Assembly: GCA_036897095.1 (NCBI GenBank)
Contig: JAYMSP010001036.1
Location: 1 to 37,147, forward strand
DNA from: Plantago elongata
Lineage: Eukaryota > Streptophyta > Magnoliopsida > Lamiales > Plantaginaceae
DNA length: 37,147 bases
Direction of reading: 5' to 3'
How positions within the stretch are numbered: position 1 is the first letter of the stretch; every line of letters begins with the position of its first letter. Of the stretch, positions 10,901 through 21,146 are shown piece after piece. Made by a program: the position numbers and the translations under genes. Under the pieces are notes generated by a model. That model worked only from the letters and a program-made list of their open reading frames with translations, had not been told where the DNA came from and ran no database searches.

Positions 10901-13900
10901 ACCAGAGAAGGTTGTATTAACTCACGACTTCTAGATAACTGCAAGAACCTAGTGTCATACTAAAATTGAGTTGTCTAGACAACTGCACAAACAAGACGAT
11001 ACCATTTTGACTTTTATATGCGAATCTAGCTTGGATCTTCCAAATACTGATCCTTAAATTCCACATAGTTGGCTCAATCCTCTTATCTTGGCGATATTGC
11101 ATGTGACCTGTAATGTGCTTTATTAAAGTACTTGAATTAATAAAGGCTCGGGTAACCTTGTTTATCTACAAAATGCCCTACAAGGTAATAATTTGTGTGA
11201 ATCCCTTGCCCTAACATCTGCCCTCCTTTTGTTTTTTTAGAGATACTCTTTGTAATTCTTCATATATATTTACTGTGTTAAGTTTTTTTAGGGAACTTTT
11301 ATTAGTATGTCCACGTGCCATTTGAATGATCCTTTGGCTCTTGGTTATGCTAGAATGATAGTGCCGATGCTTCCCCTATTTGCTTATGCTTCAATCTTTT
11401 AATGTTATTATTGTTGATCAATCCTACTGTGAATATTTCTGACAAGTTTTCTTCTCCACCACAGGTGTTTTTGTTTCAGAAATCTGCTGTTTACAAATGT
11501 AACATGGCTGGAAAGCCTGCTGTGGTAACTCGTGTTGTTGATAGCATGACTGACAACCTGAGGCCTACTCGTGCTGAGGCAACTGATGTCGCTAATGCTG
11601 TATTGGATGGTCAGTTACTATTCCTAATATTTTTGAGAGAAGTGCTATATGTGCTCAACAATTAGTATTATTTGCAATTTAGTGCACTTGATATTTAGGA
11701 ATACTCCGGATCCAGTGTAAATCTTGTGGCAATATCCTGTATCTGCACGCTATCATATCCGAATGATTTTATTGATACATCATTGCTTTCAGGATGTGAT
11801 GCCATTCTTCTCGGGGCTGAGACCTTACGAGGATTATACCCAGTTGATACTATTTCTATCGTGGGGAAAATTTGTTCTGAGGTAAGAAGATACGGGCTAC
11901 TGTAGTTCAAATCAAACAACACTAATCAAGTTTTTCATGCTGCTAATTGTGAAGCTGTGCACATTAGACCCATATTATTATATATTGATTTGGTCATCAA
12001 GTAATGTCTGTTTTATCTATGTTATTATTGACATAAGTTTTGTTCGGTAATTGTTTCTGTCTCGGTGTAGTTTTTTCTTTTTCATCTTCTGGTCTCACTG
12101 GGCAGGTTACTACCTTTTGTGTTTTTCCTTAGGATATTAAGAGAGAAAGTGCTCTAAGTTATGAAGGAGCCTTGTTGGTTGTTGGTTCATGTTTGTTATG
12201 AGTGCTATTGAATTTGGATGATTTTGGTGGTATAGTATATTGCCAATGTATGTTTAGGTGGTTTCTTAGTAAAAGTGATTTTCTAAAACCTGAAGTGTAC
12301 AATACTTGAAAATTGCGTTGTTAAATTGTGTGATATGTCAGTACAATCCACCATTAGCCTGATGATAGCATAGTTAAGGATAACTGTAGCATGCCATTGG
12401 ATTCTGGATAACTTCAATGCTTGACAGTACTTTGTTAGCGAGCCATACCTCTTATAACTTGGAGGTGTTCCAATTACTTTTGTCTGCTACACAACTCATA
12501 GCATCACCTGAGAGCATGCCACTTATATGTTATGCAGTCAGAGAAAGTTTTCAATCAAGAACAATTCTTCAAGAGGACTGTCAAATTTGTTGGCGAGCCC
12601 ATGACACATTTGGAATCTATTGCTTCCTCTGCGGTAAGTAAAGAATAAATGAAAAATCAAAGATTGGTTGAACCAAAAAATTGTAATTTATCTTCAGGCA
12701 TTTCATGTTCTTTTTTATACTCTTATTTCCAGGTCAGGGCAGCTATTAAAGTGAAGGCATCTGTTATCATATGTTTTACCTCATCTGGGAGGGCTGCAAG
12801 GTAAGTGCCACTATTCGTGGCTGTGTTTATCATACAGATCGGGTTTTGTATTATGATATACTGATTTTGGATTATTTTTTATTTTGCGAACTTAGACTGA
12901 TTGCCAAGTATAGGCCAACGATGCCCGTGTTATCCGTTGTTATACCTCGACTCAAGACTAATCAATTAAAATGGAGCTTCAGTGGTGCATTTGAGGTAAA
13001 TCCAACATAATTTCAAGTTACATCATCAGCTCATATAGCATGAAAGGATGCTTAGTGATAGCATGTTTCAAACACATTATGGACATAAGGAAATCCCTTT
13101 TAAATGACATTCGTATTTCAAGAACAATTTAATCATAATGTCACCTTTTTTTGATAATCTATCCATGATCAAAGACTTTCTTGGTTTTGATTGTGGAAAT
13201 AACGCACACCAATTTTTATCGGATTGTTTCCATACCGATGCATCATGATATATTATGTTCTCTAGGGGGTATTTTAACATACAAAATTCTATTATTATAT
13301 GTAAAATAAACTATACCAATTTCTGTCGGATCTCTTTTTCATACTGATGCATATATATCTATATCATGTATCCTAGGCATTATAACATACACAATTCAAC
13401 GTCTATTCTGTCATTACTTGGATCCATGGTGACAACTATATATCTTTAGAAACAGTCTGATAGTTGATTTGGCTTTTGTTTGATCAGGCAAGGCAATCAC
13501 TTATAGTGCGAGGTCTTTTCCCCTTGCTTGCTGATCCTAGACATCCGGTAAGTCGACTACTGTTCAGGATTGAATGGCATGTTCGTTCATTTTCTATGCT
13601 TGATATTTCTAAACTTAGCTTCAGATGTCTTCTTACATAAATAATTAATCCTGAGGTTTTATGCAAATTACTAATTGGATTCAAGTTATATACCTCCATC
13701 ATATTTTGTATACAGTGTTTCCTATACCTTGTACCCACAAAAACGCAATAAATGTGTGAACATTATAAGAATTTGACGTTCACCATTCCATTGTTACCAG
13801 AAAATTTAGTTCCTTTCCTGTAATTTAATTTATTTTCTGGGTTATTTACAGGCTGAGTCAACTAATGCAAGCAATGAGTCAGTTTTGAAAGTTGCTCTTG

Positions 13901-14004
13901 ATCATGGAAAAATGTCGGGAGTCGTTAAGTCACATGATCGAGTTGTGGTGTGTCAAAAAGTTGGAGATGCGTCTGTAGTAAAGATTATTGAGCTTGAAGA
14001 CTAA
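7968..14004 (+). CDS. Cytosolic pyruvate kinase (16 exons, 527 aa)
   Basis: Transfers phosphate from phosphoenolpyruvate to ADP, the last step of glycolysis. No transit peptide is seen. Exons: 7968-8036, 8121-8217, 8333-8430, 8673-8828, 9218-9295, 9881-10012, 10483-10563, 10650-10721, 10821-10910, 11465-11609, 11793-11881, 12538-12633, 12733-12800, 12896-12995, 13488-13547, 13852-14004. All introns are GT-AG and the joins keep frame to 528 codons. The N-terminus [16 protein letters not shown] and C-terminus VVKIIELED match the Arabidopsis At3g52990/At2g36580 group, also 527 aa as I recall. Landmarks: ARFDFSWGD (R58, S62), LDTVGPE (D92, T93, E97), FAKIEN (K256, E258), LSRGNLG (N282), T313 and RPTRAE (324-329). 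E97 fits potassium dependence. N282 replaces the canonical metal-binding Asp of RGDLG, and V94 replaces Lys of DTKGPE. A second in-frame Met at residue 14 is an alternative start. Confidence 0.95.
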
Positions 14005-14265
14005 ACAAAATCCTGGGCCAGTATTATTTTGGGTTACATTACACCATTTCTGTGAAAAGTATGACTATCTTATTCTGCCATTTGATGCATAAATGGTTAT
14101 TTTAAATGACAATCGCATAGCTTTGGCAGTATCACATGTTAAACAGACACATCCTGTGCTGTTAGTAGCCATTGTACTAATTTATTTTTGCTTTTGGATT
14201 ATAACTGCCCGCTGTGCATGTGACTCGTCTATGGAGACAATTTTGCAACTTTGGAAGTTCAAAGT

Positions 14266-14271
14266 AATAAA
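14266..14271 (+). terminator. Candidate poly-A signal of pyruvate kinase
   Basis: AATAAA lies about 262 bp after the pyruvate kinase stop, within T-rich sequence of the kind expected around plant 3' ends. Plant signals are loose, so the real cleavage site may lie elsewhere between 14010 and 14400. Confidence 0.35.
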
Positions 14272-14782
14272 TGTTCTCTCCAGGCATCAGCCATTTACAT
14301 TTTTGTAATCTTGATTCTAAAGTGTTACTTGGTTCACATATCAAATCTAACCTGTTATCTGCATGATTAGAATAAGGTGAATTTCAACCATACAATACTG
14401 TTGCTACATTTTGTTTTTGTCGTATAAATCTTCGCTCGTTGGAGGTCTCTGCTTTGGATTTTCCCCAAAATACTGCCTGGTTTTGTAGTGTGTACTGGTG
14501 AAAATTCAAGGAAAAGGGCCATATGGAGTTATAGTAGTAGTTTTTTTTACTATGCATAACATTGCATTTACGCGCTCTGATACAGAGAACTTCACAGTAA
14601 TTAAAAATGTTAAATATATGACATTCTGCTAGAATAAGTCGTAAAAAATAAAAATGTATAGGCCTACTGCCCTACTGGAGCGATGAAACTTTACCATGAA
14701 ACAGGGAAGGTGTAATGGAGGGGAAGACATTTACACATTAAACATCATTTGTACTTGATTAAGCAACATGCGCAGTAAATTG

Positions 14783-14853
14783 GCGCCCATGGACTAATGG
14801 ATAAGGCGTCTGGCTTCTAAGCAGGCAATTCTGGGTTGAGGCCCACTGGGCGT
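14783..14853 (+). pseudogene. tRNA-Arg (UCU)-like sequence, probably decayed
   Basis: The 71-nt sequence has a perfect 7-bp acceptor pairing (GCGCCCA with TGGGCGT), a D-arm with AATGGATAAGGC, and an anticodon loop CTTCTAA reading UCU. Its order matches plant tRNA-Arg. It has faults: a mismatch in the D stem, a G-G clash in the anticodon stem, and a T-arm reading GGGTTGAGGCC. That T-arm lacks the GGTTCGA core of the internal B box. No clear T-run terminator follows directly. I read it as a pseudogene or tRNA relic in the gap between two convergent genes. A functional tRNA is less likely. Confidence 0.65.
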
Positions 14854-15156
14854 GTGTTTGAAACTGACAATGTAGAACTTTTATTTTTATGAAGATTCTT
14901 GCAACTTATTGAGTTTTGAGTATACTTTCGTTTATGTATGCCAATTCAGTTTTCCAAGCTTTCATCTTGATTACAGGCCTTGGCTCTAAGTTTACAAAAG
15001 GTGGCCGAGTATATTACACCGCTAAATAATCAAAACTGAACTAGTATAACTGAAGTAGTACAAAAGATTAGAGAACTAAAATCAGGAGATGAACTACTAC
15101 TATTACACCAAGGACAATCAACCATAAACTGCATCCATCCATGTCTCTAGACTCTA

Positions 15157-16485
15157 CTACCTAATTACACTGCACTTCTGCTGATTCTGATGATCCATGG
15201 CATCCATCTCCTTCTGCTTCAGTAGCAGAACCATCCTCTCATTCTCCAGCTTCAACCGCTCATTCGTAAGCTTCTCCTTCTCCATCTCCCTCTCCTTCTT
15301 GCCACTAAACTTGAGCCACTTCAACCTCTGCTTCTCAATCTCAAACGCCTTCGTCAATATCCCCACCCGACTCTCCTCCAACTGCATCATCTTCATCTTT
15401 ATCCACCTGCTCTTCTCAAACAAACTCTTGCTCTCATCCTGCATCAAACTCGCCAACTCCCCATCCAAATGCTCAACCACAGCCGAACTTACTCTCCTCG
15501 CTCTCTTCCTCCCTCTCCCATCCATCGAATTAAACTCGTCCTGATGAACCACTGAACCCCCTCCACCGCCCACCTCATCGTCCTCATCCGAATCCTCATT
15601 ATCCTCGTCTTCATCATCATCATCCCCCTCCTCATCACTACTAATCCCCTTCGACAACTTCGACCCCTCACCCATCCCTCTAGCATTCGCACTAGTCGAA
15701 TGTAAACACCTATCCTTACTAGCCTGATTCGACGGTCCTGGCCCTTCAGCCACTACTCCCGGAGGCGAATTGTGCATTCCACCAGCACCACCAGCACCAT
15801 GACCACAACTATTATGATAAGCACACATCTCCCTAAAGAACAAATGCTTCGAATTCAACAACTTCCTAACCTCATCCTTCATTTTCGGCGAAATATGATC
15901 CATAGTCTCCAACATACTCTGATTCTCCACAACTCTACAAGCAGTACCTTTCCCAAGAATATCATTCACTCTCTTATACCTCTTATTCAAATCATTAAAC
16001 TTATCCTCACACTGCTGAGGAGAAACATAGAACCCCCTCTCCATCATCGCTCTCGAAACCGACTTCCATTTCCCCTTCTTCTGCAACAACCCAGCACCCG
16101 CCTTCTTCTTCGGATCACTCCCTTCCGACCCAGCTTCATCACCTATATAATACACCACCATAATCAGCAGCCTCACCATGTTATCAGTCCACTTCATCCT
16201 ATGCCAAGGCGACATCTTTTTCTTCCCATCATCCCCACTGTTGTCAGCATCATCATCACTGAGCGTCAAGCTCTGATTCTTGGACTTTGCAGCAGCTGGG
16301 TATGGCGGGAGCTTGACAGGCTGCTGTGGGTTGAAATCTCCTCCATCTAGAGGACCAAAGCCCATCATGGAGTGAAGCTGGTGATGATGGTGTGATGTTT
16401 GTGGTGTATTGAGAGACATTTCTAAACCTAACATATTTGGCTGCTGCACATTTGAATACATATTTCCACCTGCATTTGGTTCCAT
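15157..16485 (-). CDS. Trihelix DNA-binding protein, HRA1/At1g21200-like
   Basis: Single-exon gene of 442 aa, predicted nuclear. Residues 1-90 are low-complexity (HHHH at 32-35) with an acidic DDDADNSGDD stretch. Residues 91-225 form the trihelix region: MSPWHRMKWTDNMVRLLI, then KKGKWKSVSRAMMERGFYVS with the conserved core Trp W140, then QQCEDKFNDLNKRYKRVNDI and a long helix ending SKHLFFREMCAYHN. This wording is characteristic of the Arabidopsis At1g21200, At1g76870 and At3g10040 (HRA1) group. HRA1 restrains the low-oxygen response by acting on RAP2.12. An acidic run (282-304), a Gly run and a basic GRGRKRARR motif (323-331, likely nuclear localisation) follow. Residues 340-432 form a charged coiled coil, probably for dimerisation. 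Convergent with pyruvate kinase. Which paralogue it is cannot be settled from the sequence alone. Confidence 0.9.
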   Translation of the reverse strand: MEPNAGGNMYSNVQQPNMLGLEMSLNTPQTSHHHHQLHSMMGFGPLDGGDFNPQQPVKLPPYPAAAKSKNQSLTLSDDDADNSGDDGKKKMSPWHRMKWTDNMVRLLIMVVYYIGDEAGSEGSDPKKKAGAGLLQKKGKWKSVSRAMMERGFYVSPQQCEDKFNDLNKRYKRVNDILGKGTACRVVENQSMLETMDHISPKMKDEVRKLLNSKHLFFREMCAYHNSCGHGAGGAGGMHNSPPGVVAEGPGPSNQASKDRCLHSTSANARGMGEGSKLSKGISSDEEGDDDDEDEDNEDSDEDDEVGGGGGSVVHQDEFNSMDGRGRKRARRVSSAVVEHLDGELASLMQDESKSLFEKSRWIKMKMMQLEESRVGILTKAFEIEKQRLKWLKFSGKKEREMEKEKLTNERLKLENERMVLLLKQKEMDAMDHQNQQKCSVIR

Positions 16486-16703
16486 AAAGACTTGTAAGAG
16501 AGCAAACTTTGAAAATGAAAACGAAAATGGCCAACTGAACTGGAATCCCTAGACGTGAATTGAACCACCAGAACAAAATTGAGAGGGAAAATAGTAGAAT
16601 TGAAATGAGGAGGAAGGAGAAGGGAGATATATGAGGAAGGAAAATGGATTTTGGGGGAGAAGAATACGGTGGAAGAGGTGGTTTTAGCAGCAAGGATGCC
16701 CAT
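16428..16703 (-). promoter_or_regulatory. Upstream ORF overlapping the trihelix start
   Basis: An ATG at 16703 in a strong context (ACCATGG) opens a 91-codon frame that runs past the main start codon at 16485 and ends at 16428, in a different frame. A second out-of-frame ATG at 16693 opens a frame to 16256. If the transcript starts near the TATA box at about 16815, scanning ribosomes would meet these first, so translation of the trihelix protein would be reduced. A downstream transcription start or a leader intron would remove the effect. Confidence 0.5.
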
Positions 16704-16814
16704 GGTATTTAGATTCTACTTGTGTTTTCTGAGAGAGAACGAGGTATTGTGTGTATAATTTTGCCAAATGGGTAGAGAGAGAAAGATAAGTCCACAGGAT
16801 TGAGAAAGCAGTCT

Positions 16815-16822
16815 GTTTTATA
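16815..16822 (-). promoter_or_regulatory. Candidate TATA box of the trihelix gene
   Basis: The - strand reads TATAAAAC, the best TATA match upstream of the gene. A start about 30 bp downstream would give a leader of about 300 nt that is CT-rich on the sense strand, as often seen in plant leaders. Confidence 0.5.
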
Positions 16823-16832
16823 TCCTTCCTTT

Positions 16833-16843
16833 CTGGCTGGTTT
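16833..16843 (-). promoter_or_regulatory. HRPE-like site next to the TATA box
   Basis: The - strand reads AAACCAGCCAG. The published hypoxia-responsive promoter element, bound by RAP2.12-type ERF-VII factors, is AAACCA followed by three G/C and then GC. Nine of eleven positions agree and the last two are AG. The site lies about 10 bp upstream of the TATA box, which suits a gene of the HRA1 group, but the match is incomplete. Confidence 0.35.
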
Positions 16844-16899
16844 TAATCGTTTGCTTGCCAACTTTTGGTGGTTAAATTCAGTGGTTTTGTGAATTGTCA

Positions 16900-19800
16900 T
16901 GTATCTTCTTCCCCGTCTATTCTTGGCATCAAGTTAGAGACTAGAGAGCTTGTTTGCCACTAGTATACCGCTTTTCTTCACCGTGATGTAAGTATGTTGT
17001 AATCACCATATTTGGTTCAATTCTTGTATAATGGCTGGATCATGCCACGGCACGACATTATGGAAAAAAACTAGTGTATACTGAAGTTTATGTATAATTT
17101 TAAGTGAAAATGTAAAGCAAATGCTAAAATGCAGTATACATTTTAAAAATGTATAATTTATTAGTTGGTTGAGTAGTTAATTTTTAAAAGTAAAATGTAA
17201 AAAGGGAGTCGAAAGGTGGTCATATGGTAAAGAGTTGAAATTATATGCAGAAGGTGCATATTGAATTCTAATAGTGTTGGAGTTATAAATTTAACTCAAA
17301 TATATAATTGACTATTTAGCTTCGATTGGAGACGAAAAGTTAATACTATTTAATAGAGTTATATATTTAGGGAACAACTTTCATAGATTTCTTCATTTCG
17401 ATACTAAATCAATATTACATTGTTACGTATATAACTATAAATGTGAAACGATATTTTTAGCTATACCTATGAGCATAACATGTTATAGATGCATGTGTAA
17501 TTTATTATTTTTGCATGTACACTGTTTGGAGTTAAATAGACATAGCAATGATCCGACCAGATTCACGCAAATTTTTAATATTTATATTGTTTAAATGTAT
17601 TAGTAAATTTGTATTAAAAAGTATATGAAAAGTAATATTTTATTTTGTTGAAGTCTTAAAGATTCAATCATTAGTATTTAAAAGTAATTTGTAGACGAAT
17701 TCAAAATAAATTTGTAGATGAAAAATATTAATTTAAAATAATTTCTTTATGAAACAAATGGATTAATAATATACTTAAGTTGGAGTTGAGTTAAAACGAT
17801 ATGCCATCCAAGTGTCCAATATTGGGTTTTTTCTTCTCATTAACCAAAAACCTAGTTGGCTAGTTGGTGTGGTGTCGTCATTAAATGGTTTTGGGCCTTA
17901 ATTAATTTGACATGGAATACCCAAACTCAGTCCTCAAAGTAGTATAAAGATTTTGACTCCAAGCCTTCCATAACCGTGAAACTACTTAATTAGAATATTC
18001 GAACTAATATTAAAGTCAACTGGTTTAAGTTTTCATGTGACTGAGAAATCAACAGATTTGTCTAGAAATATACGAATTCATATTTTTTCACCAAGGCGTG
18101 CATTTCGTGTCATTGCCCGTCGACCTGCCTTAATTTGTCAAGATGTGATCCAAGCGTTCAAGTGCCTGAAGAACATATTTGCTGAAAGAAATCTGATTAC
18201 TTCGAGAAATCTAGTTCTTTATTTTCCGATCGTCTGCAAGGGACAAAAGAATTTCTTTTTGTTTCTTCAACCACCTCGGATCTCTAGTGGACCTCACGAT
18301 AGGATTCGAACTCAGATGAAGTTCGGTTTTTTTTGAAAAAATGATAGAATTTTCATGATTTTATTGCTATTCACTCGAATTTCTTCTATCGCATTTCTTT
18401 TTTTTTTTTTTTTGAATTACCTTTGTGTATTAAGGGTAACCCTACTTTCTATAGTATATAGGTATTTGTCTTACAAGCTTAGATAATACTTATGAGAGAG
18501 AGAGTATAAGCACCTTTATAGCTGAGCAATCTTGCTACTAGATGCCTGTTTACTTTATAAGTAATTCTATTATTATTAAGATGCTTGGGCAAGTGTAAGG
18601 GAGTCTAATTTATTAGAATTGAGATACGACAAAATAGCTCGACGCCAGGATGATAAAAAGATATGAGTCCAAGTTTGGACGTTCATCCATGCATGATGCA
18701 TGTATCTCAACCCTTTCCAGTTTTGATTTTTAGTGATGGTTGATACTTGACAGCATTAATTAAGCCGTTAATTAAGCAAGTGAATTCGACATGCGCAGAG
18801 CTTTCTGGCTAGGGAGTTGAAACCTGACGAGTGGTAATTTATGCCTTCCTCGTGTGAGAGATCATCTGAAAATTTGACACATCATCAATAACTAACCAAT
18901 GAGAGAATTAATTTTCTTTTTTTATTAATCGTACAAGAACTGAAATACCCATAAAATTATAAAATAATATATAATATAATTAGTTTAAAAAATAATTAAT
19001 TTTTTTTATAATAATTAATTAATGAGTCGGGCCATTACCACGGGTCATTCGGCCTAAACTTGCGCCCGACAAGATCCGCTCAACCCACCCTGCCCGACCC
19101 ACCCCGACCAGATTCGCTTGGCCCATGGTCCGCCCCACCCCGCCCCAAGCTTATACATTGTCTCTACATTAAAAATAGATGATTAAATATGTAGCTAATA
19201 AGATTTAAACACCATAACCTCTTGGGTTCTAGAATTAACCACTTGAAGATATCTCACAATTGTTCTACCTAATTTATATATATGTATATAAACATCTTCA
19301 AAGCGAAACACATACTACAAACTAATTAAAGATGAGTATCATAATCTAAACCTTTTTTTACCGTTTCAAATCAAATATTTGTAATGATGAAAATTCGTAA
19401 ATAACACGTGATTTTTTTTTCTCTTATAGATACAATATTATTATTACAATGTTTTGGACAAATTTATCATCAATATCAAACTTAATTACAACATTTCAAT
19501 CATTCTCTATACGGAGAAAATAATCACCCATTTAGGAACGAACACATATCCTCTTGGGTACAGGATGTCTCAACTTGTCATTCGGCAACAAACGTTTTGA
19601 GAAAATAGTACGTGAATTGACACCAAGAATAGTTTAATGTCAATTATGGTTTCTTGCCAATTCAACTCAAAGTCTTGTATAATCAATTTGAATTCATATT
19701 AAATATATGTTATATCTAATGATTTTATGAAATTTAAAACTAAAAGGTATTTCAAATATATTGTACATTTAAATCTCAATAAATTAATAATGTTGGGACC

Positions 19801-20761
19801 ATGATATTTTATTAATTTAATAAAATATTATATAATCGATAAATTAATAGTTTAAAATTTTAAGAGGTTTTACGTATGTGCATGATTGACCAATTTTTAT
19901 TTAAGTGCATCGGAACCGAAATATTTTCTTATGATATTTTACGGTTATGCCTGATTGATTATAAGAGCCTTCAAAATGTAATATCACATAAAATTTTGAT
20001 GTGAAAGTTTGAAGGCTAGGAGTTGGACATCGGAACCTAGTGGATCATTAATGATGCAGTATGATCGACTAATATTGATGAAATCGTTCGAGCAAATAAG
20101 GCTCTCCTCAAGGCTGCACATCATATCAAATTCTATCCGCTGAACATGTATCCATAAAAATCGATGAAGAAAAAGTCTATCCATTATCCGATATAGTATG
20201 GACGGATCAGATTGTGGATCAACCTGCTCATATCTAGATAGATCCACGACTTGTCAAAATTATAAAAGAAAATATTTTGCAAAATATTACTCGTGAAAAT
20301 TATCTAAACGATAACAATGTCACAAGTTCAAATATTCAAAATACATTACACGTTAAATTTGTGCGTGATAAGTTACCCAATTATGCAACTGGGAACGTAT
20401 CATACCTAATTAGAAGTGTATATATGATTAAATAAAACTCCAATAATTTCGCATGAGAACATGTGACAAGTGTCATGTTCGATCATCTCCTTGCGGTATG
20501 AAAATGTTGTATCCATTATCTAATCTATTAGCTAATGGATCTGATCGAGTTGATCCATACATATAGGTAAATAGATACATCTTATTTAATTTTTTCTTAA
20601 TTTATTAACCTACTTCATCACTCTCGGATCAAGGTTCCTTTACGTACTTTGTTGTTTTTTTAACCTTTGTCACACTATAAATTAAATTTAAATCATAATT
20701 AAAATTAAGAAAAAAAGATTTGTATTTTAAATCATTGTCAAACTATTATTGTAAAAACGTC
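16900..20761. other. Gene-free AT-rich region
   Basis: No gene is supported. A 99-codon open frame at 18037-18336 is more GC-balanced than its surroundings but has no recognisable domain, and the reverse strand is no better. It could be a fragment of a transferred or transposed sequence. 18396-18413 is a long T run. 19200-19260 read on the - strand resembles a worn tRNA-like A-box/B-box pair. 19984-20247 is open on the - strand but unrecognised. Confidence 0.55.
19021..19150. other. GC-rich island in AT-rich DNA
   Basis: About 65% G+C by my count (85 of 130 bases), whereas flanks on both sides are very AT-rich and include long runs of A and T. The strand is C-rich with repeated CCCGACCC, CCCACCC and CCGCCCCACC words. 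Similar C-rich/G-rich word strings occur inside some plant DNA transposons, which is the likeliest source. I see no coding signal. Confidence 0.6.
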
Positions 20762-20779
20762 AACCAATTTAAATGAAGG

Positions 20780-20866
20780 ACAACGAAGCGTAGTTCAGTT
20801 AGTAAGACGCTTCAACTCCAATCAATAGGTCGGGGGTTCGAGTCACTCTTTGGCCGTTTAAAAAAA
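20780..20866 (+). mobile_element. tRNA-derived retro-insertion (short SINE)
   Basis: The 87-bp insert has a tRNA-like A box (TAGTTCAGTTAG), an anticodon-loop-like CTCCAAT and a good B box (GGGTTCGAGTC), and ends in an A run. It is bounded by perfect 18-bp direct repeats, AACCAATTTAAATGAAGG, at 20762-20779 and 20867-20884. The tail plus target duplication shows insertion through reverse transcription with LINE machinery. The loop would read CCA (Trp), but the anticodon stem does not pair, so parentage is uncertain. It has almost no non-tRNA body, so it could equally be called a retrotransposed tRNA. Confidence 0.85.
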
Positions 20867-21146
20867 AACCAATTTAAATGAAGGGAACTCAAACTATTCT
20901 CTAATTTCTTTTACTCGAATGATGATGATGAAGCCGGTGAATATAAAGTTAAGATGGACAAAGAAAAATGGAAAAATGTATGATAAAAGTGCAGTTTTTT
21001 TTAACTGGAGGTGATAATATTTGCCATAATTGTAATCTTACAGATATTGGATAAGTATAATAATGATCTAAGACTAAACATAAATTATAAATGTTCTGGT
21101 GGTTATGTAACTAGACTATGAGCATATGGGCAAGGGTTTGATTCCT

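Noticed and set aside
15197-16350. Open frames on the + strand and a second - strand frame across the trihelix gene
   Set aside because: They are antisense or out-of-frame readings of the strongly supported 442-aa protein. The low-complexity acidic and coiled-coil regions keep alternative frames open.
17205-17275. Possible tRNA or SINE head (GGTGGTCATATGGTA ... GCATATTGAATTC)
   Set aside because: Neither promoter box is close enough to consensus and no flanking repeats were seen.
19200-19260. tRNA-like A-box/B-box pair on the - strand
   Set aside because: The B-box match is poor, no cloverleaf can be drawn and no target duplication or tail was found. At most it is a worn relic.
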